Source of the DNA: Enterobacter sp. kpr-6
GTDB lineage: Bacteria; Pseudomonadota; Gammaproteobacteria; Enterobacterales; Enterobacteriaceae
Direction: 5' to 3'
Assembly (NCBI RefSeq): GCF_900116015.1
Contig: NZ_FOYH01000002.1
Coordinates: 838,537 to 902,536 of the forward strand
Length of the DNA stretch: 64,000 nt
Every line of letters begins with the position of its first letter. Position 1 is the stretch's first letter. Positions 49,054 through 59,225 of the stretch are shown here, piece by piece. A program made the translations under genes and the position numbers. The notes under the pieces were generated by a model. The model was not told where the DNA came from. It did not search any database and saw nothing but the letters and a program-made list of their open reading frames with translations.

Positions 49054-49061
49054 AACCCCCG

Positions 49062-50117
49062 CTACAACCCCAACACCAGTTGCCGTTCCAGTTGCGGATC
49101 CAGCAGCGTCACATGCAGTCCCACCAGTCGCACCCCTCGTCCACCCCGGCGTTCATCCCAAGTTTTCCGGGCGATAGCCACTAAATCCTCTTTATTTAAG
49201 CGTGGCCAGACGTGCTCCTGCGTGGTTTGCTGAAAATCATTGAATTTCAGTTTCACCCCCTGACGGGCGATCAGCAGATCGGGCTTCACTTTTGCCAGCC
49301 GGCGCTCCAGTTCGTCATAAAGAAAATCAATAATTGCTTCGCAGTCAGACCACTCGTGGATATCGTCCGCCAGCGTGCGTTCGACGCCGACGGATTTGCG
49401 CAGCCGTTCGCTGTTAATTTCCCGCTCATCAATGCCCTGACTGCGCTCCCAGAGCACGCGGCCAAACTTACCAAACCGTTTGAGCAGCATGGCGAGATCG
49501 GCTTTTTGCACATCTTCGCAGGTGCGCAGCCCAAGCGTTTCCAGCTTTGCCGCCGAGACTTTTCCCACGCCGGGGATTTTCGCCAGCGGCAGGGTCTTCA
49601 CAAATTCCGGGACTTCGGCAGGCGTAATGACATATTGCCCGTTGGGCTTGTTGAGATCGGAGGCGATTTTGGCGAGAAACTTCACCGGGGCAATGCCCGC
49701 TGAGGCGGTCAGGTTCAGTTCGTCATAAATGGTCTGGCGGATTTCCTGCGCCATCAGCGTCGCCGAACCGTGGCAGTGCACGCTGTCGGTGACATCAAGA
49801 TAGGCTTCATCCAGCGAGAGGGGTTCAATCTGCGAGGTGTAGCGGGAGAAGATGTCGCGGATATGGTTTGAGGCTTCTTTATAGGCGTCAAATCTGCCGG
49901 GTAATAACGTGAGGTGCGGGCAGAGCTTCAGGGCCATCGCCGTCGGCATGGCGCTGCGCACGCCAAACTTGCGCGCCGGGTAATTGGCGGTGCTGATCAC
50001 CCCCCGACGCTCGCGGCTGCCGCCAATAGCAATGGGAATATCCCGCAGCGCGGGGTTATCGCGCATCTCAACCGCCGCGAAAAAGCAGTCCATATCTACA
50101 TGTATTATTTTTCGCAT
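49062..50117 (-). CDS. dinB: DNA polymerase IV
   Basis: 351 residues (E. coli 351). Y-family translesion polymerase: metal-binding [15 protein letters not shown], steric and catalytic [13 protein letters not shown], helix-hairpin-helix [12 protein letters not shown]. It ends QLVLGL, the beta-clamp motif. A LexA box lies just upstream. The yafNOP genes that follow dinB in E. coli are not here; yafNO are near 27 kb. Confidence 0.97.
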   Translation of the reverse strand: MRKIIHVDMDCFFAAVEMRDNPALRDIPIAIGGSRERRGVISTANYPARKFGVRSAMPTAMALKLCPHLTLLPGRFDAYKEASNHIRDIFSRYTSQIEPLSLDEAYLDVTDSVHCHGSATLMAQEIRQTIYDELNLTASAGIAPVKFLAKIASDLNKPNGQYVITPAEVPEFVKTLPLAKIPGVGKVSAAKLETLGLRTCEDVQKADLAMLLKRFGKFGRVLWERSQGIDEREINSERLRKSVGVERTLADDIHEWSDCEAIIDFLYDELERRLAKVKPDLLIARQGVKLKFNDFQQTTQEHVWPRLNKEDLVAIARKTWDERRGGRGVRLVGLHVTLLDPQLERQLVLGL

Positions 50118-50133
50118 TGCAGACCCTCACTTT

Positions 50134-50153
50134 CACTGGATAAGTATACAGCC
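50134..50153 (-). promoter_or_regulatory. LexA box of dinB
   Basis: On the minus strand GGCTGTATACTTATCCAGTG: CTG-N10-CAG with the TATA-rich centre of SOS boxes, 17 bases upstream of the dinB start. Nearly identical to the E. coli dinB operator. Confidence 0.85.
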
Positions 50154-50383
50154 ATCACCCTTAAAATGAGAAGCAGATGTAACAGGAGGGTTAGCAGAGA
50201 GATAAACAGTTACCATCGGCGCTGGTGACGTGAAAAATCTCATTGTAAACTCGCTTCCCGGCACTTGCGAAAAAATACCGTGATGCTAATGTGAGCGCTC
50301 CTAATCCGGATTAGTCTGAATTTGGATCTCTTTTGCCGTCCTGGCAATGTATGTGGTCACCGCTTTATCAAGGAACCAGCAGT

Positions 50384-51124
50384 ATGCGTAAAATCGCATT
50401 ATTTCTTGCGATGCTTTTGATACCGTGCGTCTCGTTTGCCGGGCTGCTCAGCAGCAACAGCTCAACAACGCCGATCAGCAAAGAATATAAACAGCAGTTG
50501 ATGGGCTCGCCGGTTTACATCCAAATCTTCAAAGAAGAGCGCACCCTCGATCTCTACGTCAAAATGGGCGAACAGTATCAACTCCTTGATAGCTACAAAA
50601 TCTGTAACTACTCAGGCGGTCTGGGCCCAAAACAGCGTCAGGGTGATTTCAAAAGCCCGGAAGGGTTTTACAACGTTCAGCGCAATCAGTTAAAACCGGA
50701 CAGCCGTTTTTATAAGGCGATCAACATCGGTTTTCCGAATGCGTATGACCGCGCCCATGGTTATGAAGGGAAATACCTGATGATCCACGGTGCCTGCGTC
50801 TCCGTTGGCTGCTACGCCATGACGGATAACGGCATTGATGAGATCTTCCAGTTTGTGACCGGCGCGCTGGTGTTTGGTCAGCAAAGCGTTCAGGTCAGCA
50901 TTTACCCGTTCCGTATGACCGATGCCAATATGGCTCGTCACAAGAACTCGTATTACGCGGATTTCTGGAAGCAACTGAAGCCAGGATATGATTATTTCGC
51001 CGCCGTCCATCAGCCGCCTGTTGTGTCGGTCGTGGACGGGCGTTACGTGGTGAGCAAGCCGCTTAAAAACGGCGCGATCCAGCCTCAGCTGGCATCAAAC
51101 TACACGCTCCCCGAGGCAAAATAA
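50384..51124 (+). CDS. dpaA: DpaA (YafK/LdtF), Lpp-peptidoglycan-releasing amidase
   Basis: 246 residues from the ATG at 50384. Signal peptide ends near CVSFA. YkuD-type fold with the HGxxxxxGC box: [16 protein letters not shown] (catalytic Cys). In E. coli this periplasmic protein cuts the bond between Braun lipoprotein and peptidoglycan and affects L,D-transpeptidases. The last 30 bases overlap the 3' end of convergent yafJ. Confidence 0.93.
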   Translation: MRKIALFLAMLLIPCVSFAGLLSSNSSTTPISKEYKQQLMGSPVYIQIFKEERTLDLYVKMGEQYQLLDSYKICNYSGGLGPKQRQGDFKSPEGFYNVQRNQLKPDSRFYKAINIGFPNAYDRAHGYEGKYLMIHGACVSVGCYAMTDNGIDEIFQFVTGALVFGQQSVQVSIYPFRMTDANMARHKNSYYADFWKQLKPGYDYFAAVHQPPVVSVVDGRYVVSKPLKNGAIQPQLASNYTLPEAK

Positions 51125-51862
51125 GACCCACTCGCCTGGCATAATCTTGTGCCAGGTTTCGTTGCCCGTTAGCGGCTGCGTCGCAATGACAGAAACCACA
51201 TCGTTCGGTGTGGTTTCTTTTTGGAAGTCGATCTCCACATCCTGATCCAAAAGCGTCGCCACGCCAAACGGCGCGCGTCGGGTGATCCAGAACAGATTGG
51301 TCGAGCAGTACGCCATGACATAGCGCCCGTCTGACAGCAGCATGTTAAACACCCCTTTCTCGCGTAATTCCGCCGCCAGCGTGCCGATGTATTTAAACAC
51401 AGCCGCCATATTGCCGGGCGTGCGCGGGTAACGCGTCGTCAGTTTATGCAGCAGCCAGCAGAACGCTTTTTCACTGTCAGTCTCCCCTACCGGGCGGAAA
51501 TTACCGGTTTCAAGCGACTTATAACCGGTGAGTTGCCCGTTGTGCGCGTAGGTCCAGTTGCGTCCCCACAGTTCGCGGGTAAAGGGATGGGTGTTTTCCA
51601 GCGCCACTTCGCCACGGTTGGCCTGGCGGATGTGGGCGATGACAGAGCAGGATTTGATAGGGTAATCCTGCACCAGCTTCGCAATCGGTGAGTTATAGCT
51701 TGGTTGTGGATCTTTAAACGTGCGACAGCCTTTGCCTTCATAAAAGGTGATGCCCCAGCCGTCTTTATGCGGCCCGGTTCCGCCACCGCGCTGAACAAGC
51801 CCGGTAAAACTAAAGCAAATATCGGTTGGCACATTGGCGCTCATCCCGAGCAGTTCGCACAT
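51095..51862 (-). CDS. yafJ: Class II glutamine amidotransferase YafJ
   Basis: 255 residues (E. coli 255). It begins MCELLG, so Cys2 is the N-terminal nucleophile after Met removal, followed by [15 protein letters not shown] and [19 protein letters not shown]. Glutaminase domain of unknown acceptor. Its 3' end overlaps dpaA on the opposite strand; the reading frame ends in the conserved [11 protein letters not shown], so the overlap is natural. Confidence 0.95.
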   Translation of the reverse strand: MCELLGMSANVPTDICFSFTGLVQRGGGTGPHKDGWGITFYEGKGCRTFKDPQPSYNSPIAKLVQDYPIKSCSVIAHIRQANRGEVALENTHPFTRELWGRNWTYAHNGQLTGYKSLETGNFRPVGETDSEKAFCWLLHKLTTRYPRTPGNMAAVFKYIGTLAAELREKGVFNMLLSDGRYVMAYCSTNLFWITRRAPFGVATLLDQDVEIDFQKETTPNDVVSVIATQPLTGNETWHKIMPGEWVLFCLGERVV

Positions 51863-51907
51863 ACATCACCTCCACAACCAGCGGGGGCGCACCGCCCCCG
51901 GAAAAAC

Positions 51908-52489
51908 TCAGGCTTTAACCATCTCTTTTTCGATCAACTGAATCAGGATATGGATCACTTTAATGTGGATCTCCTGAACACGATCGGCATAACCAAAGTG
52001 CGGAACACGAATTTCAATATCCGCCGTACCCGCCATTTTGCCGCCGTCTTTGCCGGTCAGGGTGATCACTTTCATGCCCTTTTCACGCGCGGCAGCCACG
52101 GCTTTAATCACGTTCGCTGAATTGCCGGAAGTGGAGATGCCCAGCAGCACATCGCCTTCGCGACCGACCGCTTCCACGTAGCGCGAGAAAATATGATCGT
52201 AGCCGAAGTCGTTGCCCACGCAGGAGATGTGGCTGACGTCTGAAATCGCAATCGCCGGGTAGCCAGGACGGTTTTCGCGGTAGCGCCCGGTTAACTCTTC
52301 GGCAAAATGCATGGCGTCGCAGTGCGAGCCGCCGTTACCGCAGGAGAGCACCTTGCCACCGGCTTTAAAGCTGTCTGCCAGCAGAACCGCCGCGCGCTGA
52401 ATAGCGTGAATATTGGCTTCATCTTTCAGAAAATTCGCCAGCGTTTCCGCCGCTTCGTTCAGTTCGTTACGAATCAGATCCTGGTACAT
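51908..52489 (-). CDS. gmhA: Sedoheptulose-7-phosphate isomerase
   Basis: 193 residues from the ATG at 52489 ([16 protein letters not shown]), the known start; longer frames are not used. SIS-domain enzyme: [18 protein letters not shown] and [15 protein letters not shown]. First step of ADP-heptose synthesis for the lipopolysaccharide inner core. A GC-rich hairpin (GGGGGCGCACCGCCCCC, about 51884-51900) lies in the gap to yafJ. Confidence 0.97.
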   Translation of the reverse strand: MYQDLIRNELNEAAETLANFLKDEANIHAIQRAAVLLADSFKAGGKVLSCGNGGSHCDAMHFAEELTGRYRENRPGYPAIAISDVSHISCVGNDFGYDHIFSRYVEAVGREGDVLLGISTSGNSANVIKAVAAAREKGMKVITLTGKDGGKMAGTADIEIRVPHFGYADRVQEIHIKVIHILIQLIEKEMVKA

Positions 52490-52688
52490 GAGGATATCCT
52501 TCAGAATGGAGGTAAATAACATGCCGCAGTGTACCGGATAGCGTTTCAGGCGAGAAGCAGAAGCCTTACTTATCACCGGGAGTTTTCGATTAACGTGCGG
52601 TTATCACTGCCAACAATGTGAACCAGGTTGTAATTATCTTGTAAACACATTGCTAAATAAAATGGCATACACTACAACCATATCATCA

Positions 52689-52705
52689 CAAGTGGTCAGA
52701 CCTCC
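52689..52705 (+). promoter_or_regulatory. FadR operator upstream of fadE
   Basis: The region contains AAGTGGTCAGACCTCC, matching the FadR core TGGTC-N-GACC. It lies about 25-40 bases before the fadE ATG. Long-chain acyl-CoA would relieve repression. Confidence 0.7.
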
Positions 52706-52728
52706 TACAAGACAGGGAGCAATTCTTT

Positions 52729-55182
52729 ATGATGATTTTGAGTATTATCGCCACGGTTGTTCTGCTCGGTGTGCTGTTTTATCACCGGGTCGGTTTGCTT
52801 TTGAGCAGTGCTATTTTGCTGGCCTGGACCGCAGCGCTGGGTGCTGCCGGGCTGTGGTCAATCTGGGTGCTGGTCCCGCTGGCTATTATTCTGGTGCCGT
52901 TTAACGTGCCTGCGATGCGTAAGTCGATGATTTCTGCGCCTGCATTTCGTAGCTTCCGTAAAGTGATGCCGCCGATGTCGCGCACTGAAAAAGAAGCCAT
53001 TGATGCGGGCACCACCTGGTGGGAAGGCGATCTGTTCCAGGGCAACCCGGACTGGAAAAAACTGCATAACTACCCGCAGCCGAAGCTGACCGCCGAAGAG
53101 CAGGCCTTTATTGACGGCCCGGTGGAAGAAGCCTGCCGCATGGCGAATGATTTCCAGATCACGCACGAGCTGGCTGACCTGCCGCCGGAGCTGTGGGCGT
53201 ATCTGAAAGAGCACCGCTTCTTTGCGATGATTATCAAAAAAGAGTACGGCGGTCTGGAGTTCTCGGCTTACGCGCAATCCCGCGTGCTGCAAAAACTCTC
53301 CGGCGTTTCCGGCATTCTGTCCATCACCGTGGGCGTGCCGAACTCTTTAGGACCGGGTGAGCTGTTGCAGCATTACGGTACTGAAGAACAGAAAAATCAC
53401 TATCTGCCGCGCCTGGCGCGTGGACAGGAAATCCCCTGCTTTGCATTGACCAGCCCGGAAGCGGGTTCGGACGCGGGCGCAATCCCGGATACCGGCATCG
53501 TCTGCATGGGCGACTGGCAGGGCGAGCAGGTGCTCGGTATGCGCCTGACCTGGAACAAACGCTACATTACGCTGGCCCCTATCGCGACCGTGCTGGGCCT
53601 GGCGTTTAAACTCTCCGATCCTGAAAAACTGCTCGGTGACCAGGAAGACCTGGGCATCACCTGCGCCCTGATCCCCACCAGTACGCCGGGCGTGGAAATT
53701 GGCCGTCGCCACTTCCCGCTGAACGTGCCGTTCCAGAACGGTCCGACGCGCGGCAAAGACATTTTTGTGCCTATCGATTACATCATTGGCGGGCCGAAAA
53801 TGGCCGGTCAGGGCTGGCGGATGCTGGTGGAATGCCTCTCCGTGGGCCGTGGCATTACGCTGCCGTCTAACTCCACAGGCGGCCTGAAGTCGGTGGCGAT
53901 GGGGATTGGCGCGTATGCGCACATTCGTCGCCAGTTCAAAGTAGCGATCGGTAAAATGGAAGGGATCGAAGAGCCGCTGGCGCGCATCGCCGGTAACGCC
54001 TATGTGATGGATGCGGCCGCCTCGTTGATTACCTATGGGATTATGCTCGGTGAAAAACCGGCGGTGCTGTCGGCGATTGTGAAATATCACTGTACCCACC
54101 GGGGCCAGCAATCAATCATTGATGCCATGGATATCGCAGGTGGCAAAGGCATTATGCTGGGCGACAGCAACTTCCTCGCCCGCAGCTATCAGGGCTCACC
54201 GATTGCCATCACCGTGGAAGGGGCGAATATCCTCACCCGCAGCATGATGATTTTCGGCCAGGGCGCGATCCGCTGCCATCCGTATGTGCTGGATGAGATG
54301 GCTGCCGCGCAGAATAACGATCTGAATGCCTTCGATAAACTGCTGTTTAAACACATCGGTCACGTTGGTAGCAATAAAGTGCGCAGCTTCTGGCTCGGCC
54401 TGACGCGCGGCCTGACCAGCGCCACGCCCACCAGCGATGCGACCAAACGTTACTATCAGCATCTGAACCGCCTGAGCGCCAACCTTGCGCTGCTGTCGGA
54501 CGTATCGATGGCCGTGCTCGGTGGCAGCCTCAAACGCCGCGAACGTATTTCCGCGCGCCTGGGCGATATTCTGAGCCAGATCTTCCTCGCCTCGGCGGTA
54601 CTAAAACGCTACGACGACGAAGGCCGCCACGAAGCCGATCTGCCGCTGGTACACTGGGGCGTGCAGGATGCGCTGTATAAAGCGGAACAGGCGATGGACG
54701 ATCTGCTGGCAAACTTCCCGAACCGCGCGGTGGCCGGGCTGCTGAAAGTGGTGATCTTCCCGACCGGTCGCCACTACTTTGCGCCGTCGGACAAGCTGGA
54801 TCACAAAGTGGCGAAGATCCTGCAAACGCCATGTGCTACCCGCTCACGCATCGGGCGCGGCCAGTATCTGACCCCGAGCGAACATAACCCGGTGGGTCTG
54901 CTGGAAGAAGCACTGCGGGACGTGATGGCTGCCGATCCGATCCACCAGCGTATCTGCAAAGAAGCAGGCCGCAATCTGCCGTTCACCCGTCTGGATGAAA
55001 TGGCGCACGACGCGCTGGCGAAAGGCATTATCAGCGCTGATGAAGCGGAGATCCTGACCCGTGCGGAAGAAAGCCGTCTGCGCAGTATTAACGTCGATGA
55101 CTTCGAACCTGAAGCACTGGCGACACAGCCGGTAAAGTCGCCAGCACCGCCTTCTAACGTGCGTGAAATCGAAGCCGCGTAA
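52729..55182 (+). CDS. fadE: Acyl-CoA dehydrogenase FadE
   Basis: 817 residues (E. coli 814). First dehydrogenation of fatty-acid beta-oxidation. N-terminal hydrophobic segments (1-60) anchor it to the membrane. The dehydrogenase core includes [36 protein letters not shown] and [20 protein letters not shown] long C-terminal extension is typical of the FadE class. The only differences from E. coli are a few residues near the C-terminus ([13 protein letters not shown]). Monocistronic. Confidence 0.98.
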   Translation: MMILSIIATVVLLGVLFYHRVGLLLSSAILLAWTAALGAAGLWSIWVLVPLAIILVPFNVPAMRKSMISAPAFRSFRKVMPPMSRTEKEAIDAGTTWWEGDLFQGNPDWKKLHNYPQPKLTAEEQAFIDGPVEEACRMANDFQITHELADLPPELWAYLKEHRFFAMIIKKEYGGLEFSAYAQSRVLQKLSGVSGILSITVGVPNSLGPGELLQHYGTEEQKNHYLPRLARGQEIPCFALTSPEAGSDAGAIPDTGIVCMGDWQGEQVLGMRLTWNKRYITLAPIATVLGLAFKLSDPEKLLGDQEDLGITCALIPTSTPGVEIGRRHFPLNVPFQNGPTRGKDIFVPIDYIIGGPKMAGQGWRMLVECLSVGRGITLPSNSTGGLKSVAMGIGAYAHIRRQFKVAIGKMEGIEEPLARIAGNAYVMDAAASLITYGIMLGEKPAVLSAIVKYHCTHRGQQSIIDAMDIAGGKGIMLGDSNFLARSYQGSPIAITVEGANILTRSMMIFGQGAIRCHPYVLDEMAAAQNNDLNAFDKLLFKHIGHVGSNKVRSFWLGLTRGLTSATPTSDATKRYYQHLNRLSANLALLSDVSMAVLGGSLKRRERISARLGDILSQIFLASAVLKRYDDEGRHEADLPLVHWGVQDALYKAEQAMDDLLANFPNRAVAGLLKVVIFPTGRHYFAPSDKLDHKVAKILQTPCATRSRIGRGQYLTPSEHNPVGLLEEALRDVMAADPIHQRICKEAGRNLPFTRLDEMAHDALAKGIISADEAEILTRAEESRLRSINVDDFEPEALATQPVKSPAPPSNVREIEAA

Positions 55183-55200
55183 CGCTTTTTGACCGCCTGC

Positions 55201-55227
55201 AAACCCCGCCTCGCGCGGGGTTTTTTA
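55201..55227 (+). terminator. Terminator after fadE
   Basis: AACCCCGC / GCGGGGTT stem with a short loop, followed by six T residues, 19 bases past the fadE stop. Confidence 0.88.
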
Positions 55228-55292
55228 TTGCCAACACATTCCCGTTTTCCCGTGCTACAGTGAGAAAAAGCTGTTAAACGGGGAGAATGACT

Positions 55293-56063
55293 GTGCCTGG
55301 TCTGAAAATTACGTTGTTACAACAACCGCTGGTATGGATGGATGGCCCGGCCAACCTGCGTCATTTTGATCGCCAACTGGAAGAGATTACCGGGCGCGAC
55401 ATTATCGTTTTGCCGGAGATGTTTACTACCGGCTTTGCGATGGAAGCCGCACAGCAGTCCCTGTCGCAGGATAACGTGGTGACCTGGATGCAGACGAAAG
55501 CCCGCCAGACCAACGCACTGATCGCCGGTAGCGCAGCGCTGCAAACCGACGCCGGCGCGGTGAACCGTTTTCTGCTGGTCGAGCCGGACGGAAAGGTTCA
55601 TCACTACGATAAACGTCACCTGTTCCGCATGGCGGACGAGCATCATCACTATAAAGCGGGCACGGAGCGCGTGGTGTTTGAATGGCGCGGCTGGCGGATC
55701 CTGCCGCAGGTCTGTTACGACCTGCGCTTCCCGGTCTGGTCGCGCAATCGCGATGATTATGACCTGGCGCTGTACGTCGCAAACTGGCCTGCCCCGCGCT
55801 CGCTGCACTGGCAGTCGCTGCTGGTTGCCCGTGCGATTGAGAATCTGGCGTATGTGGCAGGCTGCAACCGTGTCGGCACTGACGGCAACGGGCATCACTA
55901 TCGGGGCGACAGCCGGATCGTCACACCGCAGGGGGAGATCTTAGCCACCGCTGAGCCGCACCAGGCGACGCGCATTGACGCAGAACTGTCGTTAACGGCG
56001 CTGAAAGAGTACCGCGAGAAATTCCCGGCATGGCAGGATGCGGACGGATTTACGCTGGAGTGA
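55293..56063 (+). CDS. yafV: Omega-amidase YafV (nitrilase superfamily)
   Basis: 256 residues from the GTG at 55293 (GGGGAG eight bases upstream), giving the E. coli-like start MPGLKITLLQQPLVWMD; an in-frame ATG six bases earlier sits too close to the ribosome site. Catalytic triad Glu (LPEMFTTGFA), Lys (YDKRHLFRM) and Cys (QVCYDLRFP). Hydrolyses 2-oxoglutaramate/2-oxosuccinamate-type amides. ivy, which separates yafV from fadE in E. coli, is absent. Confidence 0.94.
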   Translation: MPGLKITLLQQPLVWMDGPANLRHFDRQLEEITGRDIIVLPEMFTTGFAMEAAQQSLSQDNVVTWMQTKARQTNALIAGSAALQTDAGAVNRFLLVEPDGKVHHYDKRHLFRMADEHHHYKAGTERVVFEWRGWRILPQVCYDLRFPVWSRNRDDYDLALYVANWPAPRSLHWQSLLVARAIENLAYVAGCNRVGTDGNGHHYRGDSRIVTPQGEILATAEPHQATRIDAELSLTALKEYREKFPAWQDADGFTLE

Positions 56064-56066
56064 TTT

Positions 56067-56098
56067 CCTGACCCCTCTCCCGGGTGGAGAGGGAACAG
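56067..56098. repeat. Short GC-rich palindrome, copy 5
   Basis: ACCCCTCTCCCGGGTGGAGAGGG, a lone degenerate half of the same repeat family right behind the yafV stop. Confidence 0.7.
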
Positions 56099-56140
56099 GT
56101 CCCGTGTCGCCCTACCCCGGTGTACAGACGTAAAAACGAC

Positions 56141-56173
56141 AAAAGCCTGAATCATTGCTGATTCAGGCTTTTT
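56141..56173 (-). terminator. Terminator of tRNA-Asp transcript
   Basis: AAGCCTGAATCA / TGATTCAGGCTT perfect 12-bp stem, 4-base loop, with T residues following on the minus strand, directly past the tRNA 3' end. Confidence 0.88.
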
Positions 56174-56179
56174 GAATAG

Positions 56180-56256
56180 TGGCGGAACGGACGGGACTCG
56201 AACCCGCGACCCCCTGCGTGACAGGCAGGTATTCTAACCGACTGAACTACCGCTCC
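56180..56256 (-). tRNA. aspV: tRNA-Asp(GTC), aspV position
   Basis: 77 bases including CCA. The minus strand starts GGAGCGGTAGTTCAGTCGG; anticodon loop CTGTCAC (GTC); T arm GGTTCGAGTCC. Stand-alone gene between yafV and dnaQ, the aspV place in E. coli. Identical to the second copy at 63.5 kb. Confidence 0.97.
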
Positions 56257-56383
56257 TCTGTTCCCGTGGGAACGAGGCGAATATTACGGATTGCCTTGCA
56301 TGGCGTCAACGCTTTTTCTTCGGTTTTTAACTGGTTGCTGCAAAATCCACCCAAACGCTTTAATTTACATCATTTCTTTGTGC

Positions 56384-57115
56384 TCAGGCGCGCCACAGGC
56401 AACTGCCACCTTTCTTCTGGATTAAATCAAGCCGTGACTCATGCGCCATAAGCTCTTCATCGCAGGCCTTCACCACACGAAGTTTGCTGGCCTGACGAAC
56501 AATACGCTGAATGCCCGTATCGTCCTGGCGCTGTTGGTTTTCACCTTCCATGGAAAACGCCATGGAGGTTTGACCGCCCGTCATTAACAGGAAGACGTCC
56601 GCCAGAATTTGGGAGTCGAGAAGCGCCCCGTGCAGCGTTCGCTTGCTGTTATCTATCTCATAACGTGAGCAGAGCGCATCAAGGCTGTTTCGCTTGCCGG
56701 GAAACATTCTTCGCGCCATCGCCAGGCTATCGGTGATCTTACAAAACGTCTCGGTTTTGGGGATCCCACGATTTAGTTTGGCAAATTCATAATCCATAAA
56801 GCCGATATCGAACGACGCGTTATGGATGACCAGCTCAGCGCCCTGAATATATTCGATAAAATCATCAGCAATATCGGCAAAGACAGGCTTATCCAGCAGG
56901 AATTCATCGGCTATGCCGTGAACGCCAAAGGCTTCCGGGTCAACGAGACGATCGGGCTTCAGATAGACGTGGAAGTTATTGCCGGTCAGACGCCGGTTGA
57001 TGACCTCAACCGCGCCGATCTCAATAATCTTATGTCCTTCGTAATGAACGCCAATCTGGTTCATACCGGTGGTTTCGGTATCCAGGACGATCTGTCGTGT
57101 AATAGCAGTGCTCAT
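56384..57115 (-). CDS. dnaQ: DNA polymerase III epsilon subunit (proofreading 3'-5' exonuclease)
   Basis: 243 residues from the ATG at 57115 ([17 protein letters not shown]), the E. coli start; an in-frame ATG nine bases upstream also exists. DEDDh exonuclease: Asp and Glu in DTETTG, Asp in [11 protein letters not shown], and His-x4-Asp in [11 protein letters not shown]. The C-terminus ([11 protein letters not shown]) binds the alpha subunit; a clamp-binding motif should lie in the QTSMAF segment. Divergent from rnhA with a 64-base shared promoter gap. Confidence 0.98.
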   Translation of the reverse strand: MSTAITRQIVLDTETTGMNQIGVHYEGHKIIEIGAVEVINRRLTGNNFHVYLKPDRLVDPEAFGVHGIADEFLLDKPVFADIADDFIEYIQGAELVIHNASFDIGFMDYEFAKLNRGIPKTETFCKITDSLAMARRMFPGKRNSLDALCSRYEIDNSKRTLHGALLDSQILADVFLLMTGGQTSMAFSMEGENQQRQDDTGIQRIVRQASKLRVVKACDEELMAHESRLDLIQKKGGSCLWRA

Positions 57116-57179
57116 GTCGGTCATTTATGTCAGACTTGTCGTTTTACTGATCGTTTCAATTACAGGAAGTCTACCAGAG

Positions 57180-57647
57180 ATGCTTAAACAGGTAGAAATT
57201 TTCACCGATGGATCTTGCCTTGGGAATCCAGGACCGGGTGGTTATGGTGCCATCTTACGTTATCGCGGGCATGAAAGAACCTTTAGCGAAGGCTACCGGC
57301 TCACGACCAATAACCGCATGGAACTGATGGCAGCCATCGTCTCGCTTGAAGCCTTAAAAGAGCATTGTGAAGTGGTACTGAGCACTGACAGCCAGTATGT
57401 GCGTCAGGGCATTACCCAGTGGATCCATAACTGGAAGAAGCGCGGCTGGAAAACGGCAGAGAAAAAGCCGGTTAAAAATGTCGATCTGTGGAAACGACTG
57501 GATGCCGCGCTGGGACAGCATGAAATCAAATGGGAATGGGTTAAAGGCCACGCAGGCCATCCTGAGAATGAACGCTGCGATGAACTGGCGCGTACCGCGG
57601 CCATGAATCCAACTCAGGAAGATGTCGGTTATCAGCCGGACGCCTGA
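57180..57647 (+). CDS. rnhA: Ribonuclease HI
   Basis: 155 residues from the ATG at 57180. Catalytic carboxylates: Asp in [16 protein letters not shown], Glu in NRMELMAA, Asp in LSTDSQYV, Asp in NERCDELA. Degrades RNA in RNA-DNA hybrids. Its stop codon directly abuts the yafS stop on the other strand. Confidence 0.98.
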   Translation: MLKQVEIFTDGSCLGNPGPGGYGAILRYRGHERTFSEGYRLTTNNRMELMAAIVSLEALKEHCEVVLSTDSQYVRQGITQWIHNWKKRGWKTAEKKPVKNVDLWKRLDAALGQHEIKWEWVKGHAGHPENERCDELARTAAMNPTQEDVGYQPDA

Positions 57648-58364
57648 TCAGGGTTTACGGTATTGACGCGTGGCTCCCACGGCCTGCCTCACGCGGGCCT
57701 TGGCTTTACTCTGCTTCATGGGATTTAGCGTCAGCGGGATGGTTCTTTTACGCGCGACAATGAGCTGCATGCAGCCGAGGGCAGGCAGATGCGTACCCAG
57801 CATTTTGCCCCCCTGCTTTGTCCATGGAATAACATGGAAGCCGCTGTAATGCAGCACTTCAAAATTCAGTAACGATAGCCAGTCAAGCTGCCGCCGCAGG
57901 GTAAACATGCGGCTCTTATAAAGCGGAGATTTCCGTTTAAAAGGGATCGTCTTACGCAAGCCCAGCAAACTTACCGGATTAAATCCACTTAAAATCAACC
58001 ATCCGTCATCGATCAGCACCCGGTCAGCCTCGCGCAATAAACGATGCGGATCCTGACACCAGGTCTGCGTGTGAGCCAGTAAGCAGGCATCCACTGATTT
58101 ATCAGCAAAGGGAAGATGAAGCGGATCGGCCTTTACCTGCAGACCTTCGCCTTGCAGGGAGACATTGACCTGATGTGAAATAGCGCAACTTTCGGCATTG
58201 ATTTCCGCGCTGAGATTGCCGATCTTAAGTAAGTGAAAGCCATAGATTTTCGCCAGCCATGGTTTCAACTGCTGTTCCAGCGCGTCGCGATAACGCTCTC
58301 CGCCGGGAACGTCAGCCCAATGCTCGGGCGCGTTGAACGCCTGGGTTATCCTTGCCGGTTTCAT
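57648..58364 (-). CDS. yafS: YafS, SAM-dependent methyltransferase
   Basis: 238 residues from the ATG at 58364 (GGAAGG upstream). Methyltransferase family 11-like: DPLHLPFADKSVDACLLAHT and LREADRVLIDDGWLILSGFNP. The glycine-rich SAM loop is weak, as in E. coli YafS. Substrate unknown. Divergent from gloB with a 33-base gap. Confidence 0.9.
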   Translation of the reverse strand: MKPARITQAFNAPEHWADVPGGERYRDALEQQLKPWLAKIYGFHLLKIGNLSAEINAESCAISHQVNVSLQGEGLQVKADPLHLPFADKSVDACLLAHTQTWCQDPHRLLREADRVLIDDGWLILSGFNPVSLLGLRKTIPFKRKSPLYKSRMFTLRRQLDWLSLLNFEVLHYSGFHVIPWTKQGGKMLGTHLPALGCMQLIVARKRTIPLTLNPMKQSKAKARVRQAVGATRQYRKP

Positions 58365-58397
58365 CACAACCTTCCGCTACGCTTTGAGAGGTAATAT

Positions 58398-59153
58398 ATG
58401 AATCTTAACAGTATTTCTGCCTTCCAGGATAACTACATCTGGGTGTTGAGTAATGATGAAGGCCGCTGCCTGATTGTCGATCCTGGCGAAGCCGCGCCAG
58501 TCCTTACTGCCATCAAGAAAAATCACTGGCAACCTGAAGCCATCCTGCTGACCCATCACCACAACGATCACGTAGGAGGCGTTAAAGAACTGCTGCAACA
58601 CTATCCCGATCTGGTGGTATATGGTCCGGCGGAGACGAAAAATAAGGGCGCGACCAAGATTGTTGCTGAGGGCGATAACGTTATCATACTTGGGAATGAA
58701 TTTAGCGTCTTTGCCACCCCCGGTCACACTTTAGGACATATCTCTTTCTTCAGTTTTCCTTATCTGTTTTGTGGCGATACGATGTTCTCCGGAGGCTGCG
58801 GTCGACTATTTGAAGGCACGGCAGAGCAGATGTACCAATCTTTTCTTAAGATTGATGCCCTTCCTGAGGAAACGCTGGTTTGTTGTGCACATGAATACAC
58901 TTTAGCAAATATGAAGTTTGCTAAAAGCCTGCTTCCGCACGATTCGTTCATAAATGATTATTACAATAAAGTTAATGACTTACGTGCGAAAAATGAAATG
59001 ACTTTACCTGCAATTCTGAAAAATGAACGGCACATAAATTTATTTCTACGCACGCAAGATCCTGATTTAATTGCCGTAATAAATAGAGAAACAAATTTGC
59101 AACAGCCTGAAGCGCGATTCGCATGGTTGAGGGCAAAGAAAGATAACTTCTAA
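58398..59153 (+). CDS. gloB: Hydroxyacylglutathione hydrolase (glyoxalase II)
   Basis: 251 residues (E. coli 251). Metallo-beta-lactamase fold: [39 protein letters not shown] and [14 protein letters not shown] give the dinuclear metal site. Hydrolyses S-lactoylglutathione to lactate in methylglyoxal detoxification. Its 3' part is unusually AT-rich for this region. Confidence 0.97.
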   Translation: MNLNSISAFQDNYIWVLSNDEGRCLIVDPGEAAPVLTAIKKNHWQPEAILLTHHHNDHVGGVKELLQHYPDLVVYGPAETKNKGATKIVAEGDNVIILGNEFSVFATPGHTLGHISFFSFPYLFCGDTMFSGGCGRLFEGTAEQMYQSFLKIDALPEETLVCCAHEYTLANMKFAKSLLPHDSFINDYYNKVNDLRAKNEMTLPAILKNERHINLFLRTQDPDLIAVINRETNLQQPEARFAWLRAKKDNF

Positions 59154-59225
59154 AACTCATACTTGTCTTCTGTTGGCATCGCCGTTATCATCGCTCGTCT
59201 TTTAAGCAACTATTGACACACACAC

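Noticed and set aside
51095..51124. Overlap of dpaA and yafJ 3' ends as a sequencing error
   Set aside because: Both proteins keep their conserved C-termini, so the overlap is real.
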